Origin: Artemia franciscana
Taxonomy: Eukaryota > Arthropoda > Branchiopoda > Anostraca > Artemiidae
Reading direction: 5' to 3'
DNA: 64,000 nucleotides
NCBI RefSeq assembly: GCF_032884065.1
Contig: NC_088867.1
Span: forward strand, 57,424,675 to 57,488,674
Shown: positions 10,078 to 20,710 of the stretch, piece after piece
How positions within the stretch are numbered: position 1 is the stretch's first letter
How the letters are laid out: each line of letters starts with the position of its first letter
The notes under the pieces: model-generated
Seen by the model: the letters and a program-made list of their open reading frames with translations, nothing else
Databases searched by the model: none
What the model was told of the DNA's origin: nothing
Translations under genes and position numbers: made by a program

Positions 10078-10108
10078 TTTTGCGTGATTTTTTTTTGTTC
10101 TGGAGACC

Positions 10109-10139
10109 TATATAATCCAGTGAAATCAGGTTATAAAGG
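10109..10139 (+). promoter_or_regulatory. Candidate TATA boxes for the small secreted-protein gene
   Basis: TATATAAT at 10109-10116 and TATAAAGG at 10132-10139. The second would place the transcript start near 10163 and give a ~55-base leader to the ATG at 10219. A TCAGT word at 10181-10185 is too far from either to be the paired initiator. Confidence 0.45.
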
Positions 10140-10218
10140 CCAATGACACATGTTTTAATAGAGTTTAGAGTTCACTTACCTCAGTATTGGAAAAGAGTTC
10201 AGAGTGTCAATATTCTTG

Positions 10219-10529
10219 ATGCTGATTATTGTTCTTAGCATATTTCTTAGAATGGATGCTTTTAATCTATTGGAAGTTGAATGTACTAGCATTGGTGAAA
10301 TGAAACCTAGAGTACCTAATGTTTGTGAGATATGTGATATCATTGGGCAAATAAAAGCTGGAATATCAGTTATTTACCGATCCCACTTATTATGCAGTAT
10401 TTTTCTCTATTATTTCAGGCTTGTATTTTTCAGCATTACATACCAGCTGCTCTATCGGAAGGTCTTGCTACCTGCGTCTTAAAGAAGGCTAAAAAACCAA
10501 AGCTGGATTTTGATCTCGCACAAATATAG
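10219..10529 (+). CDS. Small secreted cysteine-containing protein, two exons
   Basis: Exon 1 runs 10219-10368 and exon 2 10419-10529, separated by a 50-base intron that begins gttatt and ends ttatttcag; both junctions are phase 0. The product is 86 residues: MLIIVLSIFLRMDA, a clear secretion signal, then a mature chain with Cys at about residues 22, 36, 39, 52 and 69, including a CEIC pair, and a basic stretch KKAKKPK before the end. A frame that ignores the intron also reaches a stop, but the spliced version gives a compact tail ending at TAG, with a polyA signal 100 bases on. A TATA box lies upstream. The CxxC start recalls saposin-like folds, but later Cys spacing does not match, so no family is assigned. 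Role unknown; probably exported, for example an effector or venom/immune-type peptide or a lipid-binding protein (inference). Confidence 0.55.
10369..10418 (+). other. 50-base intron of the small secreted-protein gene
   Basis: GT at 10369-10370, pyrimidine-rich 3' half (ttttctctattatttcag) and AG at 10417-10418. Length not a multiple of three; removal joins two phase-0 exons. Confidence 0.55.
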
Positions 10530-10629
10530 GGCTAAACTTTCCAGATGGTCTAGAGCCTCAACAGCGCAAGCGCCATCTAGGTTAATGTATGGATGTTGTA
10601 TATAGATTGCACCACCACCAAGCAAGGTG

Positions 10630-10635
10630 AATAAA
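10630..10635 (+). terminator. Polyadenylation signal AATAAA of the small gene
   Basis: AATAAA 100 bases after the stop codon at 10527-10529, on the coding strand. Confidence 0.6.
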
Positions 10636-10669
10636 GCTCAATTAAAGTGATCTATTTAGTCTGTATGAA

Positions 10670-10820
10670 AATGTCACTCATATTTCTGAGTCTATGTGTT
10701 TGTATGTGTATTTACATCTCTCTCCACCTGCTTGCGTGTCTTTCTGTCTGTTTGCATACCTGTTTGTATGACTCTGAGTGTTTTGTGTGCATGATTTTGT
10801 TTCTCTCTCTCTCAATAAAC
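10670..10820. repeat. Degenerate pyrimidine/TG simple repeat
   Basis: Irregular (TCTG/TGTT) words followed by a run of TCTCTC and the ttgacttac repeat that marks the tail of the neighbouring LINE piece. No coding sense. Confidence 0.5.
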
Positions 10821-11315
10821 TTGACTTACTTGACTTGACTTAAGGCTCCTGCCGCATGGGGTGCGGCGTAGAGAGCTTCGCAACTTGACTTCTCTAGGCG
10901 GACCGGTCTGCTGCTAAATGAGACGCCTCGTCGACAGCAATGTTGGCCATCACCAAGAATTTGTCGAGGCTGTCTTTCCACCTTGTCTGAGGTCTGCCCC
11001 TCGGGCGAGACCAGCCATGGGCTTTTGGGTCGAAGTCGTACACTATTCGGGCTGGCGTTGATGTCGGCATTCGTAGGAGGTGTCCGAACCATCTGAGAGA
11101 CCTCTGCGCTATCTGGACGGAGAATGGTACCTGGGAGGTGAGAGTAAGCAACCTTGCGTTGCTTACAAAATCATCCCACCGGAATCCCTTGATCCGGCGA
11201 AGCTGTTTTGTCTGACAGACGTCTATCATTTTAAGGATGGTTGATTTGAGGGGCCAGGTTTCCGCCGCGTAGAGCAGGACGGAGCTTACGGATGCGTTAT
11301 AGATTCGCATTTTCT
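10821..11315 (-). mobile_element. LINE 3'-end fragment (C-terminal part of ORF2)
   Basis: Minus-strand frame 11310-10894 encodes the end of a LINE polyprotein: SVLLYAAETWPLK, TKQLRRIKGF, RSLRWFGHLLRM and RGRPQTRWKDSL, the standard post-RT order of craniofacial-development-2-like LINEs. The family usually reads AADRSAW; here the Trp codon is a stop, and the remaining ~18 codons to the normal end (MRQEP) can still be seen. A short tail of TCAAGTCAAG-type repeats at 10821-10850 marks the 3' end. 5'-truncated at about 11315, where foldback repeat begins. Confidence 0.8.
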
Positions 11316-11995
11316 CGTCAATACCTCACTCTTTATACAAGAGCTTGAATTTTGTCTCAATTTTTTAAGAATGACCCTCTGAATCACAAAGGCCGTAGAA
11401 TAAATATTTGCAATTACTAATAATACTTTGGCGTAAAGAGCAAGGTATTGTGGAGGAGACAGGCTCCCTTATATACGTAATATTTTCTGTTTGTTTTAAG
11501 TTTTAATGCTGCTCATTACTTCCAGTTGAAAAAAAATATTTTTCCATAGTTTTTTTTTTTTTAAATAATGCTATCGACTAAACTGAGCAAAATCACCATC
11601 TCAAAATTTTGATTCGGTGACTTTGGGGAAAAAATGAGTTTTGCAGGGGGCCTAATTGCCCTCCAATTTTTTTGGTCACTTAAAAAGGGCACTATAACTT
11701 TTACTTTCCGTTAGAATGAACCCTCTCGAGACATTCTAGGACCACTGGGCCGATACGATCACCCCTGGAAAAAAAAAAACGCATTCGTGATTCGCCTCCT
11801 GGCCAAAAATACAAAATTCCGTATTTTTGTAGATAGGAACTTGAAATTTCTGCATAGGCCTAAATTTCCCAATTATATTTGAAAAGACTTAGTCAGGTTT
11901 TAGGATTCAATTTTGGAAGCCCTTTTCTTGCCCCCTTAAAATTATGGGTCAAGTTTCAATCTTTTTAATTCTGTAGGGCTCTAACAGCCAAAATT
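11306..11995 (-). repeat. Foldback-family copy, inverted (modules B and X)
   Basis: Carries, in reverse, the words found throughout the window: ggcgtaaagagcaaggtatt, ttttaagttttaatgctgct and (11600-11830) the segment with cctccaatttttttggtcac and the beginning aaaacgcattcgtgattcgc. Ends lose similarity after about 11995. Confidence 0.75.
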
Positions 11996-13283
11996 GTAAT
12001 TTATATTGTTGCTGGCAATTTTCTTTTTTTCTAACTTAAAGATAAGAAAAAACAATTTTAATATTAACTGCTCCATATTCAACCAAGTTGTTCTTTGGAG
12101 AAAAAGAGTTATGACACCAAAAAGGGTCAGTGTTGCGATTCCCTGGGCATTGAGATAGCTCTATGACCAATACTGTACCTTTAGAATCAGAATTTTATTC
12201 TGCAGCAAAATTTTACATTAATTTCAGTTGTAATGTTACTCTTTGACTCCCCCCCCCGACTAACAGACAAATATATACCCAAAATAATATAAAGAAAGGG
12301 ATTGCCATTGTTTTGACAAAGCGTTAAATTAGTTTTAAGAAAAGAGTGACTATTAGGAAACTCACCTTAAATATACAATTCAAGGTATATATTTAACCAT
12401 TTGGGGATAGGGTGGGTGTTATTTAACTTTCCAAACGAAATGAATGTTATATTTTGATTTGGGATAAAACTTCGCTTCTAAAGGTATGTCTATTTCATAG
12501 GTATCTCAAACAGTGAATACAAAATTTTACCCGAAAAAGTAATATTTTGGGAAAATACCTTTTCTTAATTCAGAACCAAGCAAAACGCAGGAAGGCGAAT
12601 CGAACTAAATGACAGAAGTTCAAGAATTTTTATTATTGTTAATTAAAGGTTATTTTTTATCATACTTAAAAGATAAGAAAGCAAGTTTTAATATTACAAA
12701 TTTTAAATCCCAATTTTTTCTTCTTTTCAGGAAAGCAGCTTTAGCGTAATTTGAAAAACAAAACAAAAAAACAACAACAAGTAATCAACTCAAAAATACG
12801 AACGTAATGAATTAATTGTTTAAACTTTTAGAATTTTGATTGGAATCAACGAACAGTTCTTTTTTCGAATTTAAAGACAAGGAAAAAAAGCTTTGATATA
12901 AGAATCACTTTAATTAGAAATAATCTTTACATCAGAAAGTACTAACAGTTTCTTTTCTTGAGCAAAGGATTTGTACCCTCTTTTAGAGAAAAACAAAACA
13001 CAAACCTCTGTTCATCTTGCGTCTATATTAAAATTCAAAAAGTTGATTGAAAAAAACGATTGAAGACACTTAGTCTAACTGATTGAACAATATGAATGTG
13101 AAGTAACACCTGCTGAATAACCCCAATCAAATTGGTTACTCAAATTTACAATATTTCGCGTCAAGTTTTGCGAAGTTAAAGGATTGCTTCTTTGTTTGTC
13201 AAAATAAAACCTAAGTACTAATTAAAACTTATGTTTTAAACTTAAGCTTTAAAGTTCTAAAACCTATAAGAATTATAGAGAAT
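11996..13283. other. No recognisable gene
   Basis: AT-rich sequence with A and C runs (a short C run at 12249). No conserved protein, RNA gene or window-wide repeat was identified on either strand. Confidence 0.5.
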
Positions 13284-13484
13284 TTATGTAGCGTTTTTAT
13301 TTGCACTATGCAAATTAATTGGGATAGAATTGTTAACTTTGTATTTTAAAGACCCTAGGGCCTTTAGAATAATAAAATTATTGTTATTATTGTACCCGAT
13401 TATATTTCCGTCGAAAATGCCATTCGTTAGTCCTAAAATCAGTAAAAGCAAAAGTGAAACAACTTGTTTAACCCATTGTCTCAT
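13284..13484 (-). CDS. Candidate secreted peptide, probably first exon only
   Basis: 66 codons from ATG at 13482-13484. The first 22 residues, MRQWVKQVVSLLLLLILGLT then NG, are a textbook signal peptide (basic start, long Leu-rich core). The rest includes an Asn run encoded by an AAT microsatellite and is not convincing as protein, so the real exon may end near the GT after IIG. A TATAAG box lies 39 bases upstream of the ATG and an initiator-like CACAGT lies between; the start context is AAA-ATG. No homologue recognised. A random hydrophobic frame is possible. Confidence 0.35.
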   Translation of the reverse strand: MRQWVKQVVSLLLLLILGLTNGIFDGNIIGYNNNNNFIILKALGSLKYKVNNSIPINLHSANKNAT

Positions 13485-13493
13485 TTTCTCAGT

Positions 13494-13523
13494 ACTGTGA
13501 ATTGTCGATAAACTCTACTTATA
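13494..13523 (-). promoter_or_regulatory. Candidate TATA (TATAAG) and initiator (CACAGT)
   Basis: On the minus strand TATAAG at 13523-13518 and CACAGT at 13499-13494; with +1 at the second A (13496) the TATA starts at -27, slightly short but workable. Confidence 0.3.
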
Positions 13524-13640
13524 TTCAACCGCCAACATCGATAATCTACAATATTCAACCATCAATATCGATACTATCAATATATTCAACCAAAAATACT
13601 AATAATCTACAATATTCAACCAACAAAATAAATTCAATCG
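13521..13640. repeat. Minisatellite, ~30-base unit, about four copies
   Basis: Units begin atattcaacc at 13521, 13551, 13582 and 13612, with variants of caaYatcgataatctac following. It overlaps the TATA candidate of the preceding feature, so that box may be part of the repeat. Confidence 0.7.
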
Positions 13641-13744
13641 ATAAATTATTCCCTTCTTTGCATAAGTATAGTCAATTTGTCTTATTCCGAGAGAAGCTTA
13701 AAAGTTATTAGAGAAATTGAAATAATATTTGGATTGCAATTGAA

Positions 13745-14465
13745 AAGTATTGAAAACAGCCAGTGATTAGCTCTGCTTCTATGATCGTGATATTTGGCAT
13801 ATATATTTATAACACCCACGCAATTCCCCCAATGAGAGCAGAATCAGTCCGTTTAATGTCAATAACTTATCTAGGACATGTTGTTATTCTTCCCACCAAG
13901 TTTCATCTCGATCTCTACACTCTGAGCGTTTTCCAAGATTTTCAGTTCCCCCTCCAATGTCACTGGATCCAGTTGGGATTTAAAATGTGAGCTCTGAGAC
14001 ACAAGGTCCTTCAAAGTATCAAATTTTATTAAGATCTGGCCACCTGTTCGTAAGTTAAAATACCTCATTTTTCAAATTTTTCCGAATTAACCCCCCCCCC
14101 ATTCCCCCAAAGAGAGCCAATCTGGTTTGATTTATATCAATCATGTATCTAGGACTTATGCTTATTCTTCACAGCAAGTATCATTACGATTTCTCCACTC
14201 TAAAGGTTTTCCAAGATTTTATGGTTTCCTCTTCAAACTCCCCAAATGTCACGACACATGATCAGGATTTCAAATAGAAGCTCAGAGACAAGAGGCCCTT
14301 CTACATATCATATTTCATTAGGATCCAATCAGCCGTTCTTAAGTTGAAAATGGCTCATTTTTTCTAATTTTTCCGAATTACCAACCCTCCCCCCCAAAGA
14401 GAGTGAATCCGGTCCAGCTATATCAATCACGTATCTAGGACTTGTGCTTATTCACAGTTGTTGAG
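13745..14465 (+). repeat. Partial copy of the Helentron-like tandem unit
   Basis: About two and a half ~290-base units carrying the marks gagctctgagacacaaggtc, catcctgatctccc-like pyrimidine stretch, a run of C, and aaagagagcgaatcyggtcc. It lacks the 5' and 3' ends seen at 15809-18616. Diverged between units. Confidence 0.75.
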
Positions 14466-15240
14466 AATTTTGAAGGAAACCATGAGTCGATCTGTGCAAC
14501 CAGGTTGTCAAAAAGTTAGAAACTCAATAGGAAATTCGAAAAACATACGCTTTAAACAGAGGTAGCTTCTTGTTCAGCTTCATTTGTAAAAAACCCTTTT
14601 TTAAATCTTTCACAATTCATTTTAATAGCATAATTATAGCACAACTAATACCTTTTGTCTGCAGATTTTTATGAGTTTAAAATATTTCTATATTTGACAG
14701 ATAAACGTTATATGTTTCCATATATTTGACATATAGACCTTGAAGTGTGTTACAATTCCCTGAAGTAACTAGGACACTTCCTAGTTTTCCACAAAGATTC
14801 TTATGAAAACACGCCAAGCCTTGGTTAGATGGCCGAAACTACTTGAGTTTACTTTAATTCTTATGAAAACACGGGGTTTTCCAAGGTTGAACTCTTCTCC
14901 GTAGCATAAATCCGCTCCTCTGTTATCAAAATTAAGACTGAAAGTATTGCTTTGCCAATTGATTGCTCTAAAATTATGTGCGACCTATCAGTCTATTTAT
15001 CTATTTTATAATCATAATTCTATTAATTCAGCAGTGTAGATTAATGAGCGTAAAGATACGGTACTTCTTTTTCTAACACAAAAACCATTCTAGGATTCCA
15101 GGACTATGATTTTGATTAAGATCACCTTCAAAACCGACTCAACCTTTTTATCAGGGTTCCTTAAAAAAATTCCTGACTCTAGGGGAGCAATTAGTAGATA
15201 TGGATAGCTTTAAGAATACAAAATACTAGAGTTTTATATA
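14466..15240. other. No recognisable gene
   Basis: No conserved coding signal. A repeated phrase (ttcttatgaaaacac) occurs at about 14800 and 14860. Confidence 0.5.
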
Positions 15241-15800
15241 AACAATATTTTTAATCTTTATTTAGATAAAGAGTAAATAAAATGTCTCGAATTTATTTTA
15301 TTTGTTGACTCAGGAGGCGATTTCTTGGCTGAGAAGCAGAGGCTGTACAAGGAGCATAAGAGCTTGAATGAGCAGCAAACTCATTTTGCGAGGGATGAGA
15401 AAAAAGTATAATTTATTGAAAAAAGTAAAGGGTTCTATTTCTTTTTAAATATTAAAAAAGGGGAGAAAAAAAAGGCACAGACAAGAATTTTACGGAAAAT
15501 GAAACTAACTTAAGGTTGAGAACCCTTGATTTTTATTTAAACTTTACAATTACAAGAAGTCTGGTCTGCTGCAACGCCTTTCTCTGTGAAAATGAATGCT
15601 ATCACAAAAAAAAAGACGGCAACAGTATACAGACTAAACAGAATTAAGGATGATCGAAATTTACTGCTCAGCTCTGATTTGAACCTAGAAAAGAAAAAGG
15701 ACATTAATCCATTGGAGATAAAAGACATGTAAAGATGTGATAGAAATAAATAAACAAAGAAGAAAAGAGGGCTAAAACATAAAACCAGAATTAATATTAA
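15241..15800 (-). repeat. Paralogous segment, copy 1 (holds a terminal exon)
   Basis: Aligns over ~550 bases with 23391-23950: shared landmarks include aacaatattt, gttgactcagg/gttgagtcagg, agggttctattt, aaaaggggag and gagaacccttg/tagaacccttg. Similarity stops near 15800, exactly where the Helentron-like element begins, so the element inserted next to or into this segment. Confidence 0.7.
15537..15684 (-). CDS. Candidate 3'-terminal exon with one membrane segment
   Basis: Reads on the minus strand from a very strong acceptor (cctttttcttttctag, AG at 15685-15686) to TAA at 15537-15539. Encodes FKSELSSKFRSSLILFSLYT, a hydrophobic stretch VAVFFFVIAFIF (membrane helix), then TEKGVAADQTSCNCKV. AATAAA overlaps the stop region (15532-15537). 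The frame stays open beyond the acceptor up to 15872, but that part is repeat DNA. A diverged copy with the same acceptor and layout is at 23690-23825. Could be the tail of a membrane protein whose other exons lie beyond the inserted element, or a mobile unit. No family recognised. Confidence 0.4.
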
Positions 15801-15808
15801 TATTAGAA

Positions 15809-18616
15809 CAAGAGCTAAGAGTTCATATGGCACTTGTGACGAGGCGAGAAGAGCTAAGAGCCAAGAGATCATATGGTATGAGCTCTAACAAATTATGTGA
15901 ATCAATAGATTGATTTAAAAAGTAAAATAAGAGGCTTAATGCCGGTTAAGATTTAAAATAAGAGCTCTGAGTCACAAAGTCCTTCTAAATATCAAAATTC
16001 ATTAAGATCCGATCACCCACTCGTAAGTTATAAATACCTAATTTTTTCTAATTTTTCCTCTCCTTTTTGCCCCGCAGATGGTCGAATCTGGGAAAACGAC
16101 TTTATCAAGTCAAATTGTGCAGATCCCTGACACACCTACCAATTTCATCGCCCTAGCACGTCCAGAAGCACCGAACTCGCCAAATCACTGTACCCCTCCC
16201 CCCAACTCTCCCAAAGAGAGCGAATCCAGTACGATTCTGTCAATCACGTATCAAGGACATTTGTTTATTCTATCCACCAAGCTTCATCCCGATTCCTCCA
16301 CTCCAAGTGTTTTTCCAAGATTTCCCTCTCCAATGTTAAAAGATCTGGTCGAGATTTGAAATAAGAGCTCTGAGACATGAATTCCTTCTAAAAATCAAAT
16401 TTCATTACGATCCGATCATCTATTCGTAAGATAAAAATACCCCAATTTTCATGTTTTCCAAGAATTCCGGTTTCCCCCTCAACTCCCCCGAATGTCACAG
16501 GATCTGGTCGGAATTTGAAATTCGAACTTTAAAGCACAAGATCCTTCTAAATATCAAATCTCATTAAGATCTGGTCACCCTTTCGTAAGTTACAAATACC
16601 TCAATTTTCAAATTAACCCCCCCCCCCAATTCCACCAAAGAGAGCAGATCCGGTCCAGTTATGTCAGTCACGTATCTTAGACAGGTTTCTATTCCTCCCA
16701 TCCAGTTTCATCCTGATCTCACCGCTTTAAGCATTTCTAAGATTTCCGGTCCCCCCAACTGCCCCCCTCCCCCTAATTAAGCTTGATCCGGTTGAGATTT
16801 AAAATAAGATATCTGAGTTGCGAGGTCCTTCTAAATAGTTTGTAAGTACAAACTATTTAACCTTCTAAGTTTCATGAAGATCCGATCACTCCTTCGTAAG
16901 TTAAAAATACGTCATTTTTTCTTATTTTTCAGAATTACCCCCCCCCCCCCCCCCAATTGAGCGGATCCGTTCCAATTATGTAAATCACGTATGCAAGACT
17001 TCTACTTATTTTTCCAACCAAGTTTCACCCCAATCCCTCCAATCTAAGCGTTTTCCATCATTTTAGGTTTCCCCACCCCAAACTTCTCCCAATGTCACCA
17101 GATCCAGTCAGGATTTAAAATAAGAGCTTTGGGACACGATATCCTTCTAAATGTCAAATTTCATGGAGATCCAATCACCTGTTCGTAAGTTAAAAATACC
17201 TCATTTTTTTCTAATTTTTCAGAATTAACCCCCCCCCCAACTACCCCAAAGAGAGCGGATCCGTTCTGGTTATGTCAATCATGTATCTAGGACTCGTGTT
17301 TTTTTTTCCACCAAGTTTCATCCCGATCCCTCCACTCTAAGTGTTTTCCAAGTTTTAGGTTTCCCCTCCCAACTCCCCCCCAATGTCACCAGATATGGTT
17401 GGGTTTAAAATAAGAGCTCTGAGCCACGAAATCCTTCTAAATATCAAATTTCATTGAGATCCGATCACCCGTTCGTAAGTTAAAAATACCTCATTTTTTT
17501 TTATTTTTCAGAAATACCCCCCCCCCCCAACTACCCCAAAGAGAGCGGATCCGTTCTGTTTATGTCAATCATCTATCTAGGACTTGTGTTTATTTTCCAC
17601 CATGTTTCATCCCGATCCCTCCACTCTAAGTGTTTTCCAAGTTTTAGGTTTCCCCCTCCCAACTCCCCGCCCCGTCACCAGATCCGGTCGGGATTTAAAA
17701 TAAGAGCTCTAAGACACAATATCCTTCTAAACATCAAATTTCATTGAGATCCGATCACCCGTTCGTAAGTTGAAAATACCTCATTTTTTCTAATTTTTAA
17801 GAATTACCCCCCCCCCCTAACTACCCCAGAGAGCGAATCAGTTCCGATTATGTCAATCGTGTATCTGGGACTTGCGCTTACTTTTTCCCATCAAGTTTCA
17901 TCCCGATCCCTCCACTCTAAGTGTTTTCCAAGATTTTAGGTTTCCCCCCTCCAACTCCCCCCAAGGTCATCAGATCCGGTCGGGATTTAAAATAAGAGAT
18001 CTGAGACACAATATCATTCCAAACATCAAATTTCATTAAGATCCAATCACCCGCTCATAAGTTAAAAATACTTCATTTTTTCTATTTCTTCCGAACTAAC
18101 CGGCCCCCACTCCCCCCCCCCAGATGGTCAAATCGGGAAAACGACTATTTCTAATTTAACCTGGTCTGGTCCCTGATATGCTTGCCAAATTTCATCGTCC
18201 TAGCTTACCTGGAAGTGCCTAAAGTAGCAAAACCGGGACTTTAGGTTTCCCCCCTCCAACTCCCCCCAATGTCATCAGATCCGGTCGGGATTTAAAATAA
18301 GAGCTCTGAGACACAATATCATTACAAACATCAAATTTCATTAAGATCCAATCACCCGCTCATAAGTTAAAAATACTTCATTTTTTCTATTTTTGGCGAA
18401 TTAACCGGCCCCCCACTCCCCCCCCAGATGGTCAAATCGGGAAAACGACTATTTCTAATTTAATCTGGTTTGGTCCCTGATACGCTTGCCAAATTTCATC
18501 GTCCTAGCTTACCAGGAAGTGCCTAAAGTAGCAAAACCGGGACCGACAGACAGACAGACCGACATAATTGGCGATTGCTATATGTCAATTGGTTAATACC
18601 AAGTGCCATAACAAGT
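15809..18616 (+). mobile_element. Helentron/HINE-like non-autonomous element with internal tandem array
   Basis: Starts acaagagct...catatgg and contains TATGGCACTTG at 15826-15836; its exact reverse complement CAAGTGCCATA is at 18600-18610 near the other end. Just before the end come a microsatellite of GACA/GACC units (18541-18564) and a hairpin TTGGT-TAAT-ACCAA (18589-18602). Short subterminal inverted repeats, a GTCY/RGAC microsatellite and a 3' hairpin are the known layout of Helentron-associated elements (HINE, DINE-1). Inside are about eight to nine tandem units of ~290 bases (unit starts near 15962, 16361, 16523, 16803, 17123, 17411, 17703, 17993, 18299), each with a C-rich tract. No transposase or Rep-helicase gene. 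Family call is inference from structure. Confidence 0.55.
17936..18545 (+). repeat. Recent tandem duplication of the last ~306-base unit
   Basis: 17936-18241 and 18242-18545 are nearly identical, including the 3' segment gatggtcaaatcgggaaaac and cttgccaaatttcatcgtcc, far more alike than other units. Confidence 0.85.
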
Positions 18617-18953
18617 AAATTCGATAAGGACTATTGACAATGCCCTAATGCCAGTTTCCATCAAAACGAGCCTGAGCTGAATTGGAGTTTAGCAACAAAA
18701 TATTTTGTATACAATATATAGTTTCTAATAAGGTTAGAGTAGTATTTTGGGTTAGATTTTTAAAATAACATACTAGAACGTTTTCTTAAATAAGTTCGGA
18801 GACCTAGCAGGCAAAGCAAGACAATACAAGGCAACAGGACAACAACAAAAAAAAAAAAAAATAGAATTCCAAGTACTGACCTTTCTTTATTATAGCTTTC
18901 TTAGGCAAAATTGGTTGAGTGGAAACAATTTTCAAATCCACTTAGTTGCTAAG

Positions 18954-18989
<36 letters not shown>

Positions 18990-19667
18990 GAAGCGCGAAG
19001 TCTTTTCCTGAAAAAGCCTCATTGAAATCATAGCTCAAATAAGATTTTTTTTTGCAAAATTGTTATTTTCTTTTTTGCTGTGGATAGCTTCGTTTTTTTT
19101 CCGTGTCCTTATTCTCCCGTATTGTCAAATAGAGACGGTTCAGAAACTTACATATCTGTACGACATTTTTACATATTATTTCTCCTTATTTGAGTTCCAG
19201 CAATTTCAATTAAAGAAACTCATTTATTGACAGCATGAGAAAACATAAGAAAACGTGGTAGTTTGCAGCCAGTTGAAAAGCAGAATAAATTTCAAAAGCA
19301 AAGGCAATTTTCACATTCAGCCGTGTCTTCAATAAAGTTTTTCAGGCAAAGCTGGTGTACTTTTTTAATTTTTCAGGGCAACTACAATGAAAAGGCCTTA
19401 ACTAATCATGGTGTTTGAAATGGAATAAGGAAAAATTATGAACTTGTATAAAGCTAATAGATTGGTATTATGTGAATTTTTTTTAGGTAATTGTGGGACC
19501 ACTGTTAGTTGATGGGTTGAAAATTGAAATTTGTATTGAATCAAATTTTGAATGAGGGCATATTTGTTTCACGTCTACTGGACTGCCCTTCTAAAGAGCC
19601 TTTTGTCAGGCACTTGACAAGATCAGAAGAGTATTATATTGTAATGTATACTGTAAATACTTAGTTC

Positions 19668-19726
<59 letters not shown>

Positions 19727-19813
19727 CAAACAAGTTCTATGGACCTATCAAGATGGAGCGGTAGTAGGCCTTAAACAATTTTGTCAAAGATTGAGCAAAA
19801 CACTAGGTATCAG
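18617..19813. other. No gene; long A runs
   Basis: A runs at 18954-18986 (33 bases) and 19671-19721 (51 bases). The second follows a unique-looking ~60-base stretch and could be the tail of a short retroposed copy; no SINE head was recognised. Confidence 0.5.
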
Positions 19814-19977
19814 TCAAGGGCCCTGTTGCTATATCAAGCATTGTTAACATTAAAGAACTACAAAAAGAAAGTGGAACAAATCTTGAATTGGCTCTCACTA
19901 CGTTTGTTACTAAAGAGAACCCGTCCATCAGCAATATGGACACCCCGCCAGAGATATTGAAACAACATGCACGATTC
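19814..19977 (+). CDS. Possible isolated exon, unrecognised
   Basis: Open frame between a possible acceptor (ggtatcag, ends 19813) and a donor gtaagg at 19978. Reads KGPVAISSIVNIKELQKESG, then TNLELALTTFVTKENPSISN and TPPEILKQHARF: a balanced, protein-like composition unlike the surrounding DNA. I do not recognise it. It could be a genuine exon or part of the hAT remnant that begins about 260 bases on. Confidence 0.25.
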
Positions 19978-20239
19978 GTAAGGTGTTCAACTTATGGCGT
20001 GCTGACACCTTCCTCCCCCTACGGCAAAATAAAGTTTAACATTCTATTTTTCACTGATTTTATTTTCTTTGGCCAAATTGAATGGAAATTTGGCCAAAAA
20101 TGGCCAAATTGAATGGAACTACAATTAGTGTTACAAGGATTGTAGACAGGCAGATACACAGAAGAAATGTCTCAGCCGAAAGCACAGAACAATTTTAAAG
20201 AATTAACTTATTCATCTTCTGGATTGAAAGTATAAAACT

Positions 20240-20710
20240 TTATAGAAGAACTTCTCTTAAAGCACAAGAATATTTTAAAAGGGTTTCACTGTTTGCTTCA
20301 CACTTATCCACAGAATAGTGAAGAAAGTAAAGAGATGAAAGAGCCATTTTTGAAGTTGATCGAAATTTATGAAGAAGATTTGGAAAACAACCCCTTAAAC
20401 GTTTGATGGCGGAAAGAAAAATTTCTCTAACGGAACAAGGCACACCATGTCAATGCAACTGATTTTCTAAATATTTGTGGCAAAGCAATCTCTCCGAACA
20501 TCCATATCTTACTTATTATTTTAATCACTATACCTGTATCGACCAGCACAACAGAGCGCTCCTTTTACACTTCGGAGAATCAAGACATACCTAAGAAACG
20601 TGACGTCTGAAAGTAGGCTAAATGGCTTTGCCAATCGCAATGTCCACAGGGAAATTCTAGTTGACACAGACAGTGTATATATCCATACTGACGAAGACTC
20701 AATTTTGTTT
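20240..20710 (+). mobile_element. hAT-family transposase remnant (C-terminal dimerisation region)
   Basis: Plus-strand pieces give EIYEEDLENNPLNV, then SPNIHILLIILITIPVST, TTERSF, and in the next frame LRRIKTYLRNVTSESRLNGF and NVHREI. This is the conserved end of hAT transposases (usual form: lPVSTa-sERSFS-LRRIKTYLRstm-eeRLngLalm-iHrdi). At least one frame change lies between TERSFY and LRRIK, and stops interrupt the upstream part. The catalytic N-terminal half is not visible. A dead DNA transposon or a decayed domesticated copy. Confidence 0.75.

Noticed and set aside
15685-15872. Upstream extension of the membrane exon frame to an ATG at 15872
   Set aside because: This part includes repeat sequence from the HINE-like element, while homology to the paralogue and the acceptor place the exon start at 15684.
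13745-18616. Regularly spaced repeats as a possible CRISPR-like array
   Set aside because: Units are ~290 bases without unique spacers, in a eukaryotic context, and form a transposon-type tandem array.
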